Positions 18,371-26,825 of a DNA stretch of 64,000 nucleotides are shown one piece after another. A program made the translations under genes and the position numbers. A model generated the notes under the pieces. That model was not told the origin of the DNA. It made no database searches and was given only the letters and a program-made list of their open reading frames with translations. Origin of the DNA: Fictibacillus arsenicus (GTDB lineage: Bacteria > Bacillota > Bacilli > Bacillales > Fictibacillaceae); contig NZ_CP016761.1 in NCBI RefSeq assembly GCF_001642935.1, positions 496,001 through 560,000 on the forward strand, in the 5' to 3' direction. Positions within the stretch are counted from its first letter, which is position 1. Every line of letters begins with the position of its first letter.

Positions 18371-19117
18371 ATGGAAACGATGTGGAGCGTTTGGTTTTTT
18401 ATTTTAGGAGCGGTACTGGCTTCATTTGGCGGAGTAGTCGGCTATCGTTTGCCAAAGGGAATGAAGGTGATGGGTGTTGAACGCTCACAGTGTGACAATT
18501 GCGAAAGACAGCTGAAATGGTATGAGTTGTTTCCGATTGTTTCTTTCTTAGTTTCAGGAGGGAAGTGCGGGACGTGTAAAAAGCGAATCCCCATAATATA
18601 TACAGTTGTTGAATTATTAACAGGTGCTTTATATGCATTCTCCTTTATGAAATATGGTTTCTCCGTGGAGCTGCTTTTAGCATGCTCGCTCATTTTGTTA
18701 TGCGCCATTATTTTTGTATCGGATTTATTGTATTTCATTATTTCAGATAAAGTATTGATCGTGTTTTTTGTTTGGTTTTTGGTGCTGCAAGTCGTATTTG
18801 AATATAGAAGCTGGCTGGATGCTGTAGCAGGCGGCTTGCTCGGATTTTGTTTTCTGCTGCTGCTCGCGATTTTATCAAAAGGCGGCATCGGCGGCGGGGA
18901 CATTAAGCTGATGGGTGTATTGGGGTTAGTGCTTGGGTTTCAGGGAGCATTTTTAACACTAATGATTGCGTCTGTTGTTGGTTTAATTGTTGGGGCTATA
19001 GGTTTGTTGATGAAAAAGTTCACTCGAAAAACAGCTATTCCGTTTGGGCCATATTTAGCATTAGGTGCGTTAGGGACTTTTTATTACAAGTTGGAACTGC
19101 TAAATTTTTATATATAA
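18371..19117 (+). CDS. Prepilin peptidase (A24 family) for the Tad pilus
   Basis: A 248-residue polytopic aspartic protease that cleaves and can N-methylate type IV prepilins. The cytoplasmic zinc-type CxxC pairs are CDNCERQLKW and CGTCKKR (about residues 40-70), unlike many short TadV proteins that lack them. The catalytic aspartates are in FVSDLLYF and GGGDIKLMG. Seven to eight hydrophobic helices are visible. The frame opens at 18350; ATG 18371, placed about 10 bp after AAGGAG, gives METMWSVWFF and is preferred. It is separated from the rest of the tad genes by a toxin island and is the only prepilin peptidase in the window, so it likely processes the Flp pilin encoded at 27812. Confidence 0.9.
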   Translation: METMWSVWFFILGAVLASFGGVVGYRLPKGMKVMGVERSQCDNCERQLKWYELFPIVSFLVSGGKCGTCKKRIPIIYTVVELLTGALYAFSFMKYGFSVELLLACSLILLCAIIFVSDLLYFIISDKVLIVFFVWFLVLQVVFEYRSWLDAVAGGLLGFCFLLLLAILSKGGIGGGDIKLMGVLGLVLGFQGAFLTLMIASVVGLIVGAIGLLMKKFTRKTAIPFGPYLALGALGTFYYKLELLNFYI

Positions 19118-19257
19118 AGCTTCATAAAGTGTTTAGTACAAAGGACCGGGTACCTCTTTACTAACTTGTAAAAATTGCCTATTCTGTATAGTCAATCCTT
19201 TTAAAAGTGGGGTATTATGAAACATTATAAGGATTGAACGGTACAGGAGGATAAGAA

Positions 19258-21111
19258 ATGAAAGTAAAGTGGCTCGTACTATTGTGGATGTTTGCGATGC
19301 TAGTAGTCTCACCCATACAGCATGCGATTGCCAGCACAAATGTGTCTGGAGGAATTGATTACACGAAATCTCAGCTAACTCCGACACTTGAACAGGGAGC
19401 AAAAAAGAATCCGCCAAACAATAATGGCGGTGGTGGCGGAGGAGGAGGGGGTAACGGAAACGGCGAGGAAGAAGATGATCGTCCTTGGTGGGAAAAAGCC
19501 GTTGATGTTGTCGTTGATAAAGTAAAAAAAGGAACAGAAACTGTAGTTGAGACAGTAAAAGATGCTGGGGAATACATAAGTGATAAGACATCAGAAATCG
19601 TAGATGCCACAACAGAGTGGTGGAACGAGCGTTCATTGCTTGAAAAATCATTAATCATTGTAGGTGTTATCGCTACTGTTGTGACACTTGGAGCTGCAGC
19701 TGGTGTTATTTCTGCTGGTGCAGCGTTAACAATGGGCGTTATGGGTGCTGCAAACTATGCATTGTACGCAGCTACTACAGATAATTTCAGCTTCTGGGGA
19801 GGCCTCATGTGGGGTGGACTTGGAATGGTTGGTGGCGGAATCGGACTAGCTGCAAAGGGAGCGAAATTTCTTGCTCCCGCCCGTGCAGCACTTAGCAGCG
19901 GAAAAGCAGCTGTTGTGGGAAGACTCGGAGCTTTAGTTCCTGCGGCAGTTAAAGGAAACCGTTTTTATCCAATTATAGCTTCTGCAGCACGTACCATCAT
20001 ACCAGGTATGATGAAAGGAGCAGTCGCTGGATCAGGTCTTGCAGTTTACACACATATGGCGAAGTGGGCCATTACAGGTGAAACACCAAACTGGGGCGAT
20101 GTAGCACGTGATGCTATGATCTGGGGTGCAAGCGGTGCTGTAGCAGGCGGAATGTTCAAACCAGTAACAAATGTTGCATCCAAGTTCGTGAGCAAAGGTA
20201 AGGCTATGGTTGCCGGAGCTTCATCAAGTGCGGGATCTGAAAGTGTAGTTAGTGACTGGCTCGAAGGAAAGAATATCGACTTAAAGAAAGCAGCTATTGC
20301 AGCATCAGCGGTCGTAGTATTGGGTGGAGCGGGAGTACTGGCAACCCAAATGAATAACAAATCAGTTAAGCAAGTTACAAGTACGACTGAGCTTGCAACA
20401 GATACCGCGAAAGTAGCAAAGGCTGATGATGGAGTACAGGGTGGAAAAATAACAACTGCACCTGAAACAGACTTAAGTTCGAAAAATCCATATGATTTAC
20501 TAAAACAAAACGGTATTCCTCAGACATTTAGTGAAAACGAAATTGCAGCTCTAAAAGCCGCCAATATGAGGATGGAACTTCAATTATCTAGAAGTTCAGA
20601 AGGTGGATATAATTCAAAAGGATATAACCCACAACCTGGGGAACGTACTATGTCTCGCGAAGAATGGGAATATCATGATCGACAACGTAGAATAAAAACC
20701 AATTATCCAATATTAAATGTTGAAGAAAAAAATTACGATCAAGTAAAGTTAAATCCTAAATACTTCACTTCCGAAGGTGAAATCAATTGGCCACCCAATA
20801 GGGGAGTATTAGGTAACACAGAAACTACTACATTAAGACCTGGAACTATCATCGATCGTTTTGGGTATGAAGGAGGATCGTTTGTATCTCCTTATGGAGT
20901 ACCTTATGAAATGCGTGCATTAGCTCCAGAAACCTATAAGAAACCTTATACTGTTTATGTAATCGCAAAACCAGTGGAAGCACAATCAGGAAAAATATTA
21001 CCATGGTTTGATGAGACAGGGCTTGGTATCCAATATGAGTTTAATGAATCTGTTGAAAATTTAATTAACAAAGGCATACTTAAAAGGGTGATTAAATATG
21101 AACAAAACTAA
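19258..21111 (+). CDS. Secreted polymorphic toxin with C-terminal TNT (NAD glycohydrolase) domain
   Basis: The 617-residue protein has a Sec signal peptide (1-25, cleavage after HAIA), a glycine-run linker (about 56-72), an amphipathic region rich in V and K, a WW-containing helix (EWWNERSLLEK), a hydrophobic Gly/Ala-rich trunk (about 130-370) and a C-terminal domain at 509-617 that matches the TNT/DUF4237 pattern: INWPP, TLRPGTIIDRFG, GGSFVSPYGVPYEMRAL, LPWFDETGLGIQYEF. R534 and Q592 fall in positions typical of the NADase active site of tuberculosis necrotizing toxin. It would destroy NAD in target cells. The overlapping downstream gene is the likely immunity partner. The trunk is shared with the protein at 29141. 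Toxin family call good; delivery route unknown. Confidence 0.85.
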   Translation: MKVKWLVLLWMFAMLVVSPIQHAIASTNVSGGIDYTKSQLTPTLEQGAKKNPPNNNGGGGGGGGGNGNGEEEDDRPWWEKAVDVVVDKVKKGTETVVETVKDAGEYISDKTSEIVDATTEWWNERSLLEKSLIIVGVIATVVTLGAAAGVISAGAALTMGVMGAANYALYAATTDNFSFWGGLMWGGLGMVGGGIGLAAKGAKFLAPARAALSSGKAAVVGRLGALVPAAVKGNRFYPIIASAARTIIPGMMKGAVAGSGLAVYTHMAKWAITGETPNWGDVARDAMIWGASGAVAGGMFKPVTNVASKFVSKGKAMVAGASSSAGSESVVSDWLEGKNIDLKKAAIAASAVVVLGGAGVLATQMNNKSVKQVTSTTELATDTAKVAKADDGVQGGKITTAPETDLSSKNPYDLLKQNGIPQTFSENEIAALKAANMRMELQLSRSSEGGYNSKGYNPQPGERTMSREEWEYHDRQRRIKTNYPILNVEEKNYDQVKLNPKYFTSEGEINWPPNRGVLGNTETTTLRPGTIIDRFGYEGGSFVSPYGVPYEMRALAPETYKKPYTVYVIAKPVEAQSGKILPWFDETGLGIQYEFNESVENLINKGILKRVIKYEQN

Positions 21112-21322
21112 ATTGCAAGAATTATTAATTGATACTAAGGTACCAAAAGATTCATATTGTTTAAATGGAGGATTACCTAATGAGGCCTATTGTCTAAACA
21201 AAGAAGATGATTTGTGGGAAGTTTACTATAGTGAACGGGGAGAGAAATCACAGTTAAAAAAGTTTGTATCTGAAGAAGAGGCATGTGATTACTTATTTAG
21301 TAAAATTATTAAAAATGTATAA
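21098..21322 (+). CDS. Candidate immunity protein for the TNT toxin
   Basis: A 74-residue soluble protein whose ATG overlaps the last 14 bp of the toxin gene, the coupling expected for a toxin-immunity pair. It contains YCLNGGLPNEAYCLNKE, then WEVYYSERGEKSQLKKF and an acidic EEEACDYLF helix. No family name is claimed. Size, overlap and position after a NADase domain are the evidence; inhibition of the toxin is inferred. A terminator follows 6 bp later, closing the cassette. Confidence 0.75.
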   Translation: MNKTKLQELLIDTKVPKDSYCLNGGLPNEAYCLNKEDDLWEVYYSERGEKSQLKKFVSEEEACDYLFSKIIKNV

Positions 21323-21327
21323 ATATT

Positions 21328-21373
21328 AAAAAACAGCTTAAAGACAAAGTTATAGTCCATAAGCTGTTTTTTA
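21328..21373 (+). terminator. Rho-independent terminator closing the TNT cassette
   Basis: AAAAACAGCTTA and TAAGCTGTTTTTT pair across a 19-nt loop. The arm core AAACAGCTT is repeated in the terminator at 21921. Confidence 0.8.
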
Positions 21374-21400
21374 ATAGGATGCAGTTCTCTGTATGTCTTG

Positions 21401-21474
21401 GGCACAAACGGTGCTGTAGCAGGTGGGATGTTCAAACCAGTAACAAATGTTGCATCCAAGTTTGTGAGCAAAGG
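21401..21474 (+). pseudogene. 74-bp remnant of the polymorphic-toxin trunk
   Basis: This stretch matches 20125-20198 of the toxin gene at about 68 of 74 positions. Translated in the matching frame it gives GTNGAVAGGMFKPVTNVASK and then FVSKG. There is no start codon in that frame, so it is not expressed as toxin. It directly precedes an immunity-like gene and even supplies its AAAGGAGG ribosome site (21471-21478). It looks like the residue of a displaced toxin tip and trunk, or a recombination anchor. Confidence 0.85.
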
Positions 21475-21488
21475 AGGTTGGACTTTAG

Positions 21489-21917
21489 TTGAAAATCAAT
21501 GATCTAAAAACTAACGGAGTTTATGGGTTATATAATGGCAAAGAATTTAGACTTAAGGAAAGAAATCAGGATATCTATATTATTAGCAGAGATCCAGAGG
21601 ATTTGAAAAATGGATTTGATTATTATATAAATGTTGTTGGTAATCAGATTAAAGACGTTTTTAGGAAAAAAATTAATAAAAATGAGCTAGAAGAAACTTA
21701 TAACGTTGAAATGCATGTGAAATTTAAAGGATATGAGTTCAAAATTACAGTTGTTAAAAATAACAAAATTATTATATCAACTGTTGGTCCGGAGCTAGAA
21801 CCACTTGCAAAAAAGTTGAACTTTAAATTTGTAGAACCATGGGTATACGATAAAGAAATTTCTATCGATGAGGTAGATGAAATTATAGAAAGACAGGAAC
21901 CGGTTTATTTAGACTAA
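21489..21917 (+). CDS. Orphan immunity-like protein
   Basis: The 142-residue soluble protein starts at TTG 21489, 10 bp after the AAAGGAGG that belongs to the trunk remnant. It contains YNVEMHVKFKGYEFKI, a beta-rich middle and the ending DEVDEIIERQEPVYLD, typical in style of small immunity proteins. The family is not recognised. No toxin domain precedes it, only the 74-bp trunk fragment, so it resembles the orphan immunity modules found behind rhs and CdiA genes. Codon use is A/T-richer than in housekeeping neighbours. Role inferred from context. Confidence 0.65.
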   Translation: MKINDLKTNGVYGLYNGKEFRLKERNQDIYIISRDPEDLKNGFDYYINVVGNQIKDVFRKKINKNELEETYNVEMHVKFKGYEFKITVVKNNKIIISTVGPELEPLAKKLNFKFVEPWVYDKEISIDEVDEIIERQEPVYLD

Positions 21918-21920
21918 AAG

Positions 21921-21962
21921 AAAAAAACAGCTTTAGACAAATAGTCTGAAGCTGTTTTTTAA
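21921..21962 (+). terminator. Rho-independent terminator after the orphan immunity gene
   Basis: AAAACAGCTTTAGAC and GTCTGAAGCTGTTTT form a long stem with a five-nt loop and T-run. It shares the AAACAGCTT / AAGCTGTTTTTT arms with the terminator at 21328. Confidence 0.88.
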
Positions 21963-21999
21963 GAGGTTAAACGCACTTTTATTCTTAATAAGCCGTTGA

Positions 22000-22161
22000 T
22001 TCTTGATCGTTCACGTATTAGATTGGGGCTTTAAACAATTTAATAAAGGAGAATATATATTAGAGAATGTCCGTTTAGATCAACATGAGAAAGTTTGGGA
22101 AGAAAGAGAACCAATCTGGCAAGATATTATAAATAACAAAAGAGATTTAAGGAAGTTCTAA
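22000..22161 (+). pseudogene. Decayed gene fragment, probably a third toxin/immunity cassette remnant
   Basis: After a stop at 21997 the frame is open to TAA 22159-22161 and encodes FLIVHVLDWGFKQFNKGEY, then ILENVRLDQHEKVWEEREPI and WQDIINNKRDLRKF. The composition is protein-like (charged helices, WEEREPIW), but no ribosome site or convincing start is present. I read it as the 3' end of a lost gene. It might be the tail of an immunity protein, given its place in the array. Family unknown. Confidence 0.5.
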
Positions 22162-22202
22162 TATTTCACATTCCTTTTGAGTTAAATTAATAACCTTTTT
22201 AA

Positions 22203-22236
22203 TCCTTAAATGAGTACTTACATTTAAGGTTTTTTC
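22203..22236 (+). terminator. Rho-independent terminator at the end of the cassette region
   Basis: CCTTAAATG and CATTTAAGG (22204-22212 / 22221-22229) form a perfect stem followed by six Ts. The rest of 22237-22460 is AT-rich with no gene that I can support. Confidence 0.85.
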
Positions 22237-22467
22237 TATTTCCAGAATTATATTGCTTTTTTAGTCTATTTCACAAAAAAGGAACGATAGTACTAGGAAA
22301 CATATAATTTTTTACATGTTAATTATTTCCTATGCGTAGTAATTCAAGTTTAATTTTTAAAGATTTTTCGGTTTATTCCCTTATTAAATGGGGAAATAGG
22401 CATTCAGTAAAGTTTTTCCAACTCCAAAGAGAGGGTGTTTTATTACCTTATGTATAAAGTGGGAGTT

Positions 22468-22501
22468 TTGTCGAAAAGAATCGAATAAAAATCTCTATAG
22501 T
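22468..22501 (+). promoter_or_regulatory. Candidate Spo0A-controlled promoter upstream of the tad operon
   Basis: A perfect 0A box TTGTCGAA (22468-22475) is followed by TATAGT (22496-22501). The box overlaps the -35 position expected for that -10 (22473-22478, GAAAAG, a poor -35), an arrangement known for Spo0A-activated promoters. It lies about 145 bp before cpaB. Other AT-rich boxes follow (AAAA-N5-TTTT near 22513), but no clean ComK pair is seen. Sequence seen; activity inferred. Confidence 0.45.
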
Positions 22502-22647
22502 AAAATAGTCACAAAAAACCCTTTTAATTGTTGTTATAAAAGCATTTTAGCGCGTTGACGTGCTTAAAAAAACTGTGGTACTTTTTCGTAGTATAGAATA
22601 TGACAAAATACGCACAGAAAAGTCTGTTGATGGAGTGGAAGTAAAAA

Positions 22648-23400
22648 ATGATCGATGCCAAAAGAAAAGCACTCATATTTTTATCGTTAGCATTTATATT
22701 AGCAATTGTCACAGCAGGACTAATCCTTAATGAAATTAAACAGGCTCAAACTGCAATGGGTGAAACGGTTAAAGTAGCTTCAGCTAAAGAGGATATTAGT
22801 TCTAATAAATCTATTAATGAAGACCAGGTCACATGGATTGAAATGCCTAAATCCAGTGTTGTTTCCTCATTTATTCAAAAGGAAAGTGATTTGAATAAAA
22901 AAATAGTCCTTGTTGATATAAAAAAGGGCGATGTAATCTCAAAAAATATGCTTCGAGACAATGTTGATATACCTGCAGATCACCGTGTTGTATTGCTGAA
23001 CCCCACTGAAAATGTATTGATTGATGAAGATGTAAAACCAGGGGATTTAGTAGATATTATTGTATCTACAGAAGAAAAAGAAGGTCTTAAAACTCAACGC
23101 ATACTTAAGAATGTTTCAGTCGTATCATCTGAAACAGTTGAAACTAAAGACGGTAATTCACAGATAATAAAAGTCTCTTTAAATGTTAAAGACGCTGAAC
23201 AGCTGATTCACTATCAAAACAAAGCTAAGCAGATACGTGTTCTTCTTGTAAACACGGTTCAGGATGAAAAAAGTGAACCTGCAAATGCTCCAGAAAAACC
23301 TGCACAACAACCAGCTAAACAAGAAAAACCAAAAGCGCCAGCACAGCCAGCAACGCCTGCACCAAAACCCGAACAACCCGCATCCAAGCCAGCTAATTAA
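22648..23400 (+). CDS. cpaB: Flp pilus assembly protein CpaB/RcpC
   Basis: The 250-residue protein has one N-terminal transmembrane helix (about 8-27), a SAF domain (AKEDISSNKSINEDQVTWIE and later DIKKGDVISKNML) and an RcpC/CpaB C-terminal region (DVKPGDLVDIIVSTEEKEG), then a 40-residue tail rich in Pro, Ala and Lys that may cross or bind the wall. CpaB proteins guide or stabilise Tad pilus assembly outside the membrane. It is the first gene of the main tad operon; the ribosome site is weak (ATGGAGTGGAAG). Confidence 0.88.
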   Translation: MIDAKRKALIFLSLAFILAIVTAGLILNEIKQAQTAMGETVKVASAKEDISSNKSINEDQVTWIEMPKSSVVSSFIQKESDLNKKIVLVDIKKGDVISKNMLRDNVDIPADHRVVLLNPTENVLIDEDVKPGDLVDIIVSTEEKEGLKTQRILKNVSVVSSETVETKDGNSQIIKVSLNVKDAEQLIHYQNKAKQIRVLLVNTVQDEKSEPANAPEKPAQQPAKQEKPKAPAQPATPAPKPEQPASKPAN

Positions 23401-23433
23401 TGGATGATGAAAAGAAAGGAAGTCTAGTCATTC

Positions 23434-24555
23434 ATGAATAAATTAAAAGCACTCATTCTATCTAACAATGAAATACTGATAACTAACCTAAAAGGCTTAT
23501 TTGAGAAACATTCCATTGAAACTGACGTGATGTCAGAGTGGAAAAAGTCTTTTTCGGACGCTTCTACTTATTCCTATTATTTGATTGATGAAGCTGCAGT
23601 CCATGACGATCAAGCGATCACGGTACCCTCATTAAGCTATTTAGTAGGAATCGTTCAGAATCCTTCCTTTGAAAACGTAAGGTCTTGGATGAATAAAGGT
23701 GCCAATGATGTTGTAGTACTTCCTGAGGATCTTACTCGCTTAGATGAATTTATTTTAAAGACAAAAGAATCTGCAAAAGCAAGAGAAACCAATTACAGCA
23801 ATACAGGGAAAATTGGCGGAAAGGTAACGGCCTTCTATAGTGCAAAAGGCGGTTCTGGAAAGACATTTTTAGCAACAGCAATCGCACAGGCTTTACAGGT
23901 AAGACATGATCAAAAGGTTATTCTTATTGATTTAAATGCTCAGTTTGGCGGGCTGGATGCGATGTTAGGTCTTGAAGTAAGCCGTTCATACGCCGACTTG
24001 CAGCCTGTTGTAAAAGAGCTTGGCATTCACCATATAGAAAATGTTGCTTTTAAGGATGAACGAACAGGAAACCTTGTTCTCTTAAGCCCTGCAAATCCAG
24101 CAAAAGCGGAGGATATCACAGAAGAACTTATATCGAAGCTTATCCGAATTTGCCGGCAGAGTTTTGATCATATCATTCTCGACCTTCCATCAAGTATCAA
24201 TACGGTAAGTTTTACAGGATTAAATGAAGCTGCACACATCTACTACGTTCTCACGCCTGATAGTCCTGGATTAAAAGCCTTTAAAACAGCGGAGGATGTT
24301 TTTCAGAGATTCCAGCTAGGCAACCAAGAAAATTTATCCGTTATTTTAAATCGCACCCACGCAAAGAACGAGTTAACGGAAAAGGATCTTGCAGAAGTGA
24401 TAACAAGACCTATCATTGGAAAAGTTAGAGCTGACTTCTTTAACATTCAGGCGAACGTGAATATGGGAAACCCTTTTTACCTGAAGAAAAAAGAGAAGCC
24501 TGGATCTAAGGCGTTAAAAGATATTGTTCAGCTAGTAGAAAAAAGTATGAAGTAG
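23434..24555 (+). CDS. tadZ: TadZ/CpaE-like MinD-family ATPase
   Basis: The 373-residue protein has an atypical receiver-like N-terminal domain (about 1-120) and a MinD/ParA ATPase domain beginning KVTAFYSAKGGSGKTFLATA near residue 130, with the deviant Walker A KGGSGKT, then IDLNAQFGGLDAMLG and HIILDLPSS. TadZ proteins localise the Tad machine at the pole or membrane. It ends just before the TadA gene with 9 bp to that start. Confidence 0.88.
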   Translation: MNKLKALILSNNEILITNLKGLFEKHSIETDVMSEWKKSFSDASTYSYYLIDEAAVHDDQAITVPSLSYLVGIVQNPSFENVRSWMNKGANDVVVLPEDLTRLDEFILKTKESAKARETNYSNTGKIGGKVTAFYSAKGGSGKTFLATAIAQALQVRHDQKVILIDLNAQFGGLDAMLGLEVSRSYADLQPVVKELGIHHIENVAFKDERTGNLVLLSPANPAKAEDITEELISKLIRICRQSFDHIILDLPSSINTVSFTGLNEAAHIYYVLTPDSPGLKAFKTAEDVFQRFQLGNQENLSVILNRTHAKNELTEKDLAEVITRPIIGKVRADFFNIQANVNMGNPFYLKKKEKPGSKALKDIVQLVEKSMK

Positions 24556-24564
24556 GTGATGACT

Positions 24565-25893
24565 GTGTCCTGGTTGAAAACAGCTGCACAACAGAATGCT
24601 ACCGGCGATAACTGGGATATTAATGACCAGAGTATTGACCACTGGGTAAGGCATTTTAAATCAAGACTAATAAAAGAAGCTAATCTCGAATCAATCACGG
24701 TGTTAACACCTCAAGAAAGAAAACAGACCATTGAACGCCTGGTTTCTCAAATGATTCAAGAGGAAAGAATCATCATTCCTCAGATGGAGATCGAGGAAAT
24801 TATCGATCAGATAATTAATGAATCTGTTGGATACGGTCCGCTTGAAGTTCTTTTGCAGGATGACTCTATTACAGAGATTATGGTTAACGGACCAAGAGAA
24901 GTTTTTATCGAGAGAAACGGGAAGCTCGAAAAAACGAATATTCGGTTTAAAGATAATCAGCATGTAAGACATATCATCGACCGAATCATTGCTCCTCTTG
25001 GCAGAAGAATCGATGAAAGCTCGCCAATGGTAGATGCACGTCTTCACGATGGAAGCCGTGTAAATGCAATCATACCGCCAGTTAGTCTGGATGGACCGTC
25101 CATGTCCATTCGTAAGTTTAACAAGAAGCCTTTTACTTTAGACAATCTCTTAACGTTTGGAACATTCTCTGAAGGAATGGGAGACTTTTTGCAAACGGCT
25201 GTAAAAGCGAAATGCAACATCTTAGTATCAGGAGGGACAGGCAGTGGTAAAACGACATTGCTGAATGTACTGTCAGATTCTATACCGCTTGGAGAGCGTA
25301 TTATCACGATTGAGGATATGGCGGAGCTTCGTTTTTCTTATAACAACTTAATCCGAATGGAAACGCGACCTCCCAATATGGAAGGAACAGGAGAAATAAC
25401 CATTCGCCAGCTTGTAAAGAATGCCCTGCGTATGAGACCTGACCGTATTATTGTCGGTGAGGTGCGTGGAACAGAAGCGCTCGATATGCTTCAAGCGATG
25501 AACACCGGACATGAAGGATCACTCACTACAGTCCATGCCAATACACCAAAAGATGCACTTGGACGTTTAGAAGCGATGGTAATCATGTCAGGACTTCCGT
25601 TAACCGTTGATGTCATCCGGGGATATTTTGTCGGAGCCCTTGATCTAATCGTACAGACAAACCGTCAAACCGATGGAAAAAGAAAGATTACGAGTATTGC
25701 AGAACTTGTTGAGGAAGATGGACAGGTTCATGTAAAAGATATTTTTAAATACGTCCAGCAAGGTGTTAAAGAAGACGGCACCGTTATTGGGCAATTTGAA
25801 GCGACAGGGTATGTCCCGAAAGCTATTAATAAAATTAAAGCTTTTGGTTTAGATCTTCCTGAAAATCTTTTTGTGAGGGGGGCGATGCGATAG
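24565..25893 (+). CDS. tadA: Tad pilus secretion ATPase TadA/CpaF
   Basis: A type II/IV secretion ATPase of about 442 residues. Walker A is [11 protein letters not shown], the Asp box TIEDMAEL, Walker [13 protein letters not shown] and the His box [15 protein letters not shown]. It powers both pilus extension and retraction in Tad systems. Starts GTG 24556, ATG 24559 and GTG 24565 are all in frame; AGGTGAT (24554-24560) is a perfect anti-SD match spaced for GTG 24565, which is chosen. The stop overlaps the next gene. Confidence 0.92.
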   Translation: MSWLKTAAQQNATGDNWDINDQSIDHWVRHFKSRLIKEANLESITVLTPQERKQTIERLVSQMIQEERIIIPQMEIEEIIDQIINESVGYGPLEVLLQDDSITEIMVNGPREVFIERNGKLEKTNIRFKDNQHVRHIIDRIIAPLGRRIDESSPMVDARLHDGSRVNAIIPPVSLDGPSMSIRKFNKKPFTLDNLLTFGTFSEGMGDFLQTAVKAKCNILVSGGTGSGKTTLLNVLSDSIPLGERIITIEDMAELRFSYNNLIRMETRPPNMEGTGEITIRQLVKNALRMRPDRIIVGEVRGTEALDMLQAMNTGHEGSLTTVHANTPKDALGRLEAMVIMSGLPLTVDVIRGYFVGALDLIVQTNRQTDGKRKITSIAELVEEDGQVHVKDIFKYVQQGVKEDGTVIGQFEATGYVPKAINKIKAFGLDLPENLFVRGAMR

Positions 25894-26822
25894 TGACTAC
25901 ATGGTTAACCCTTTCTGCAACATTCATCTTTCTAATATTAGCAGTCTACTATTTTAGAATTGCCTCAAGCAATAAAGACACTAAAAAGAGAGTTGCCACT
26001 TGGTTTGAGGGAGAACGAAAGATAGAAAGAAAAAGTGTTGTCTTATTAATTGGTGACAAGTACGACAAGTCTGAACTTGCCGAAGATCTTCAAAGAAAGC
26101 TCGTGCAGGCAGACCTGAAGTTAAAACCCTCTGAATATATGGGGATTTACATTATGACGTTTGCATTTATCTGGTTTGTGAATCATTTTTTACTAGAGTT
26201 GGATTTTCCGTTAGATGCGACGCTAGCCTATTTTATCGTTTGGCTTGGATCTAAGATGTACTTAAACTCCAGGCAGAATAAACGAAGTGAAAGTTTTAAT
26301 AAACAGCTTCCTGAAGTATGCAGGATGATGAGTAATGCGATTAAAGCAGGTCTCACTATTCCACAAGGCATTGAACTTGTTGGAAGAGATATAAAAGCTC
26401 CTGCCGGCCCAGAGTTTCAAATTATGGATCAGCAATTAAGGCTTGGGGATGATTTTGAAGAAGTGATGGACCGGTTCAGAGAGCGGGTGCTTAGTAAGGA
26501 CTTGAATATCTTTGTCAGTACGATACTTATTCAGCGTAAAGTTGGAGGAAATCTGACAGAGGTTCTATCTTTAATGGCACAAACGCTCGAAGAACGGGCG
26601 AGAGTCAATAAAGAAGTAGATACAGTAACAGCAGAATCTAAATTTGTTGCTTATATCCTTCCGATTATGCCGCTCATGATGGCAATGATGATGAACTTGT
26701 TTATTCCAGGATTTCTAAATCCGCTGTTTACACCTTTAGGATTAATTCTTCTAGCCGTGTTTCTAGCCATGCAATTATTCGCATTTATGCTTATTAAAAA
26801 AGTTACAAAAATAAGGGTGTAG
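25893..26822 (+). CDS. tadB: Tad pilus inner-membrane platform protein TadB
   Basis: This 309-residue protein has the type II secretion F domain (about 135-265, with CRMMSNAIKAGLTIPQGIEL and RKVGGNLTEVLSLMAQTLEE) and transmembrane helices at the N-terminus, around 75-115 and at the C-terminus. GTG 25893 overlaps the last base of tadA. With TadC it forms the platform on which Flp subunits are polymerised. Confidence 0.88.
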   Translation: MTTWLTLSATFIFLILAVYYFRIASSNKDTKKRVATWFEGERKIERKSVVLLIGDKYDKSELAEDLQRKLVQADLKLKPSEYMGIYIMTFAFIWFVNHFLLELDFPLDATLAYFIVWLGSKMYLNSRQNKRSESFNKQLPEVCRMMSNAIKAGLTIPQGIELVGRDIKAPAGPEFQIMDQQLRLGDDFEEVMDRFRERVLSKDLNIFVSTILIQRKVGGNLTEVLSLMAQTLEERARVNKEVDTVTAESKFVAYILPIMPLMMAMMMNLFIPGFLNPLFTPLGLILLAVFLAMQLFAFMLIKKVTKIRV

Positions 26823-26825
26823 CGT

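Noticed and set aside
19133-19658. Minus-strand frames rich in Leu/His or Pro across the toxin linker
   Set aside because: They are antisense shadows of the Gly-rich linker of the toxin gene and have no start signals.
21289-21471. Minus-strand frame resembling one inside the toxin gene
   Set aside because: It is the antisense of the duplicated 74-bp trunk segment; the repeat is real, the frame is not a gene.
22500-22600. ComK box upstream of cpaB
   Set aside because: One AAAA-N5-TTTT unit is present near 22513, but a second unit at the required spacing is not clean.
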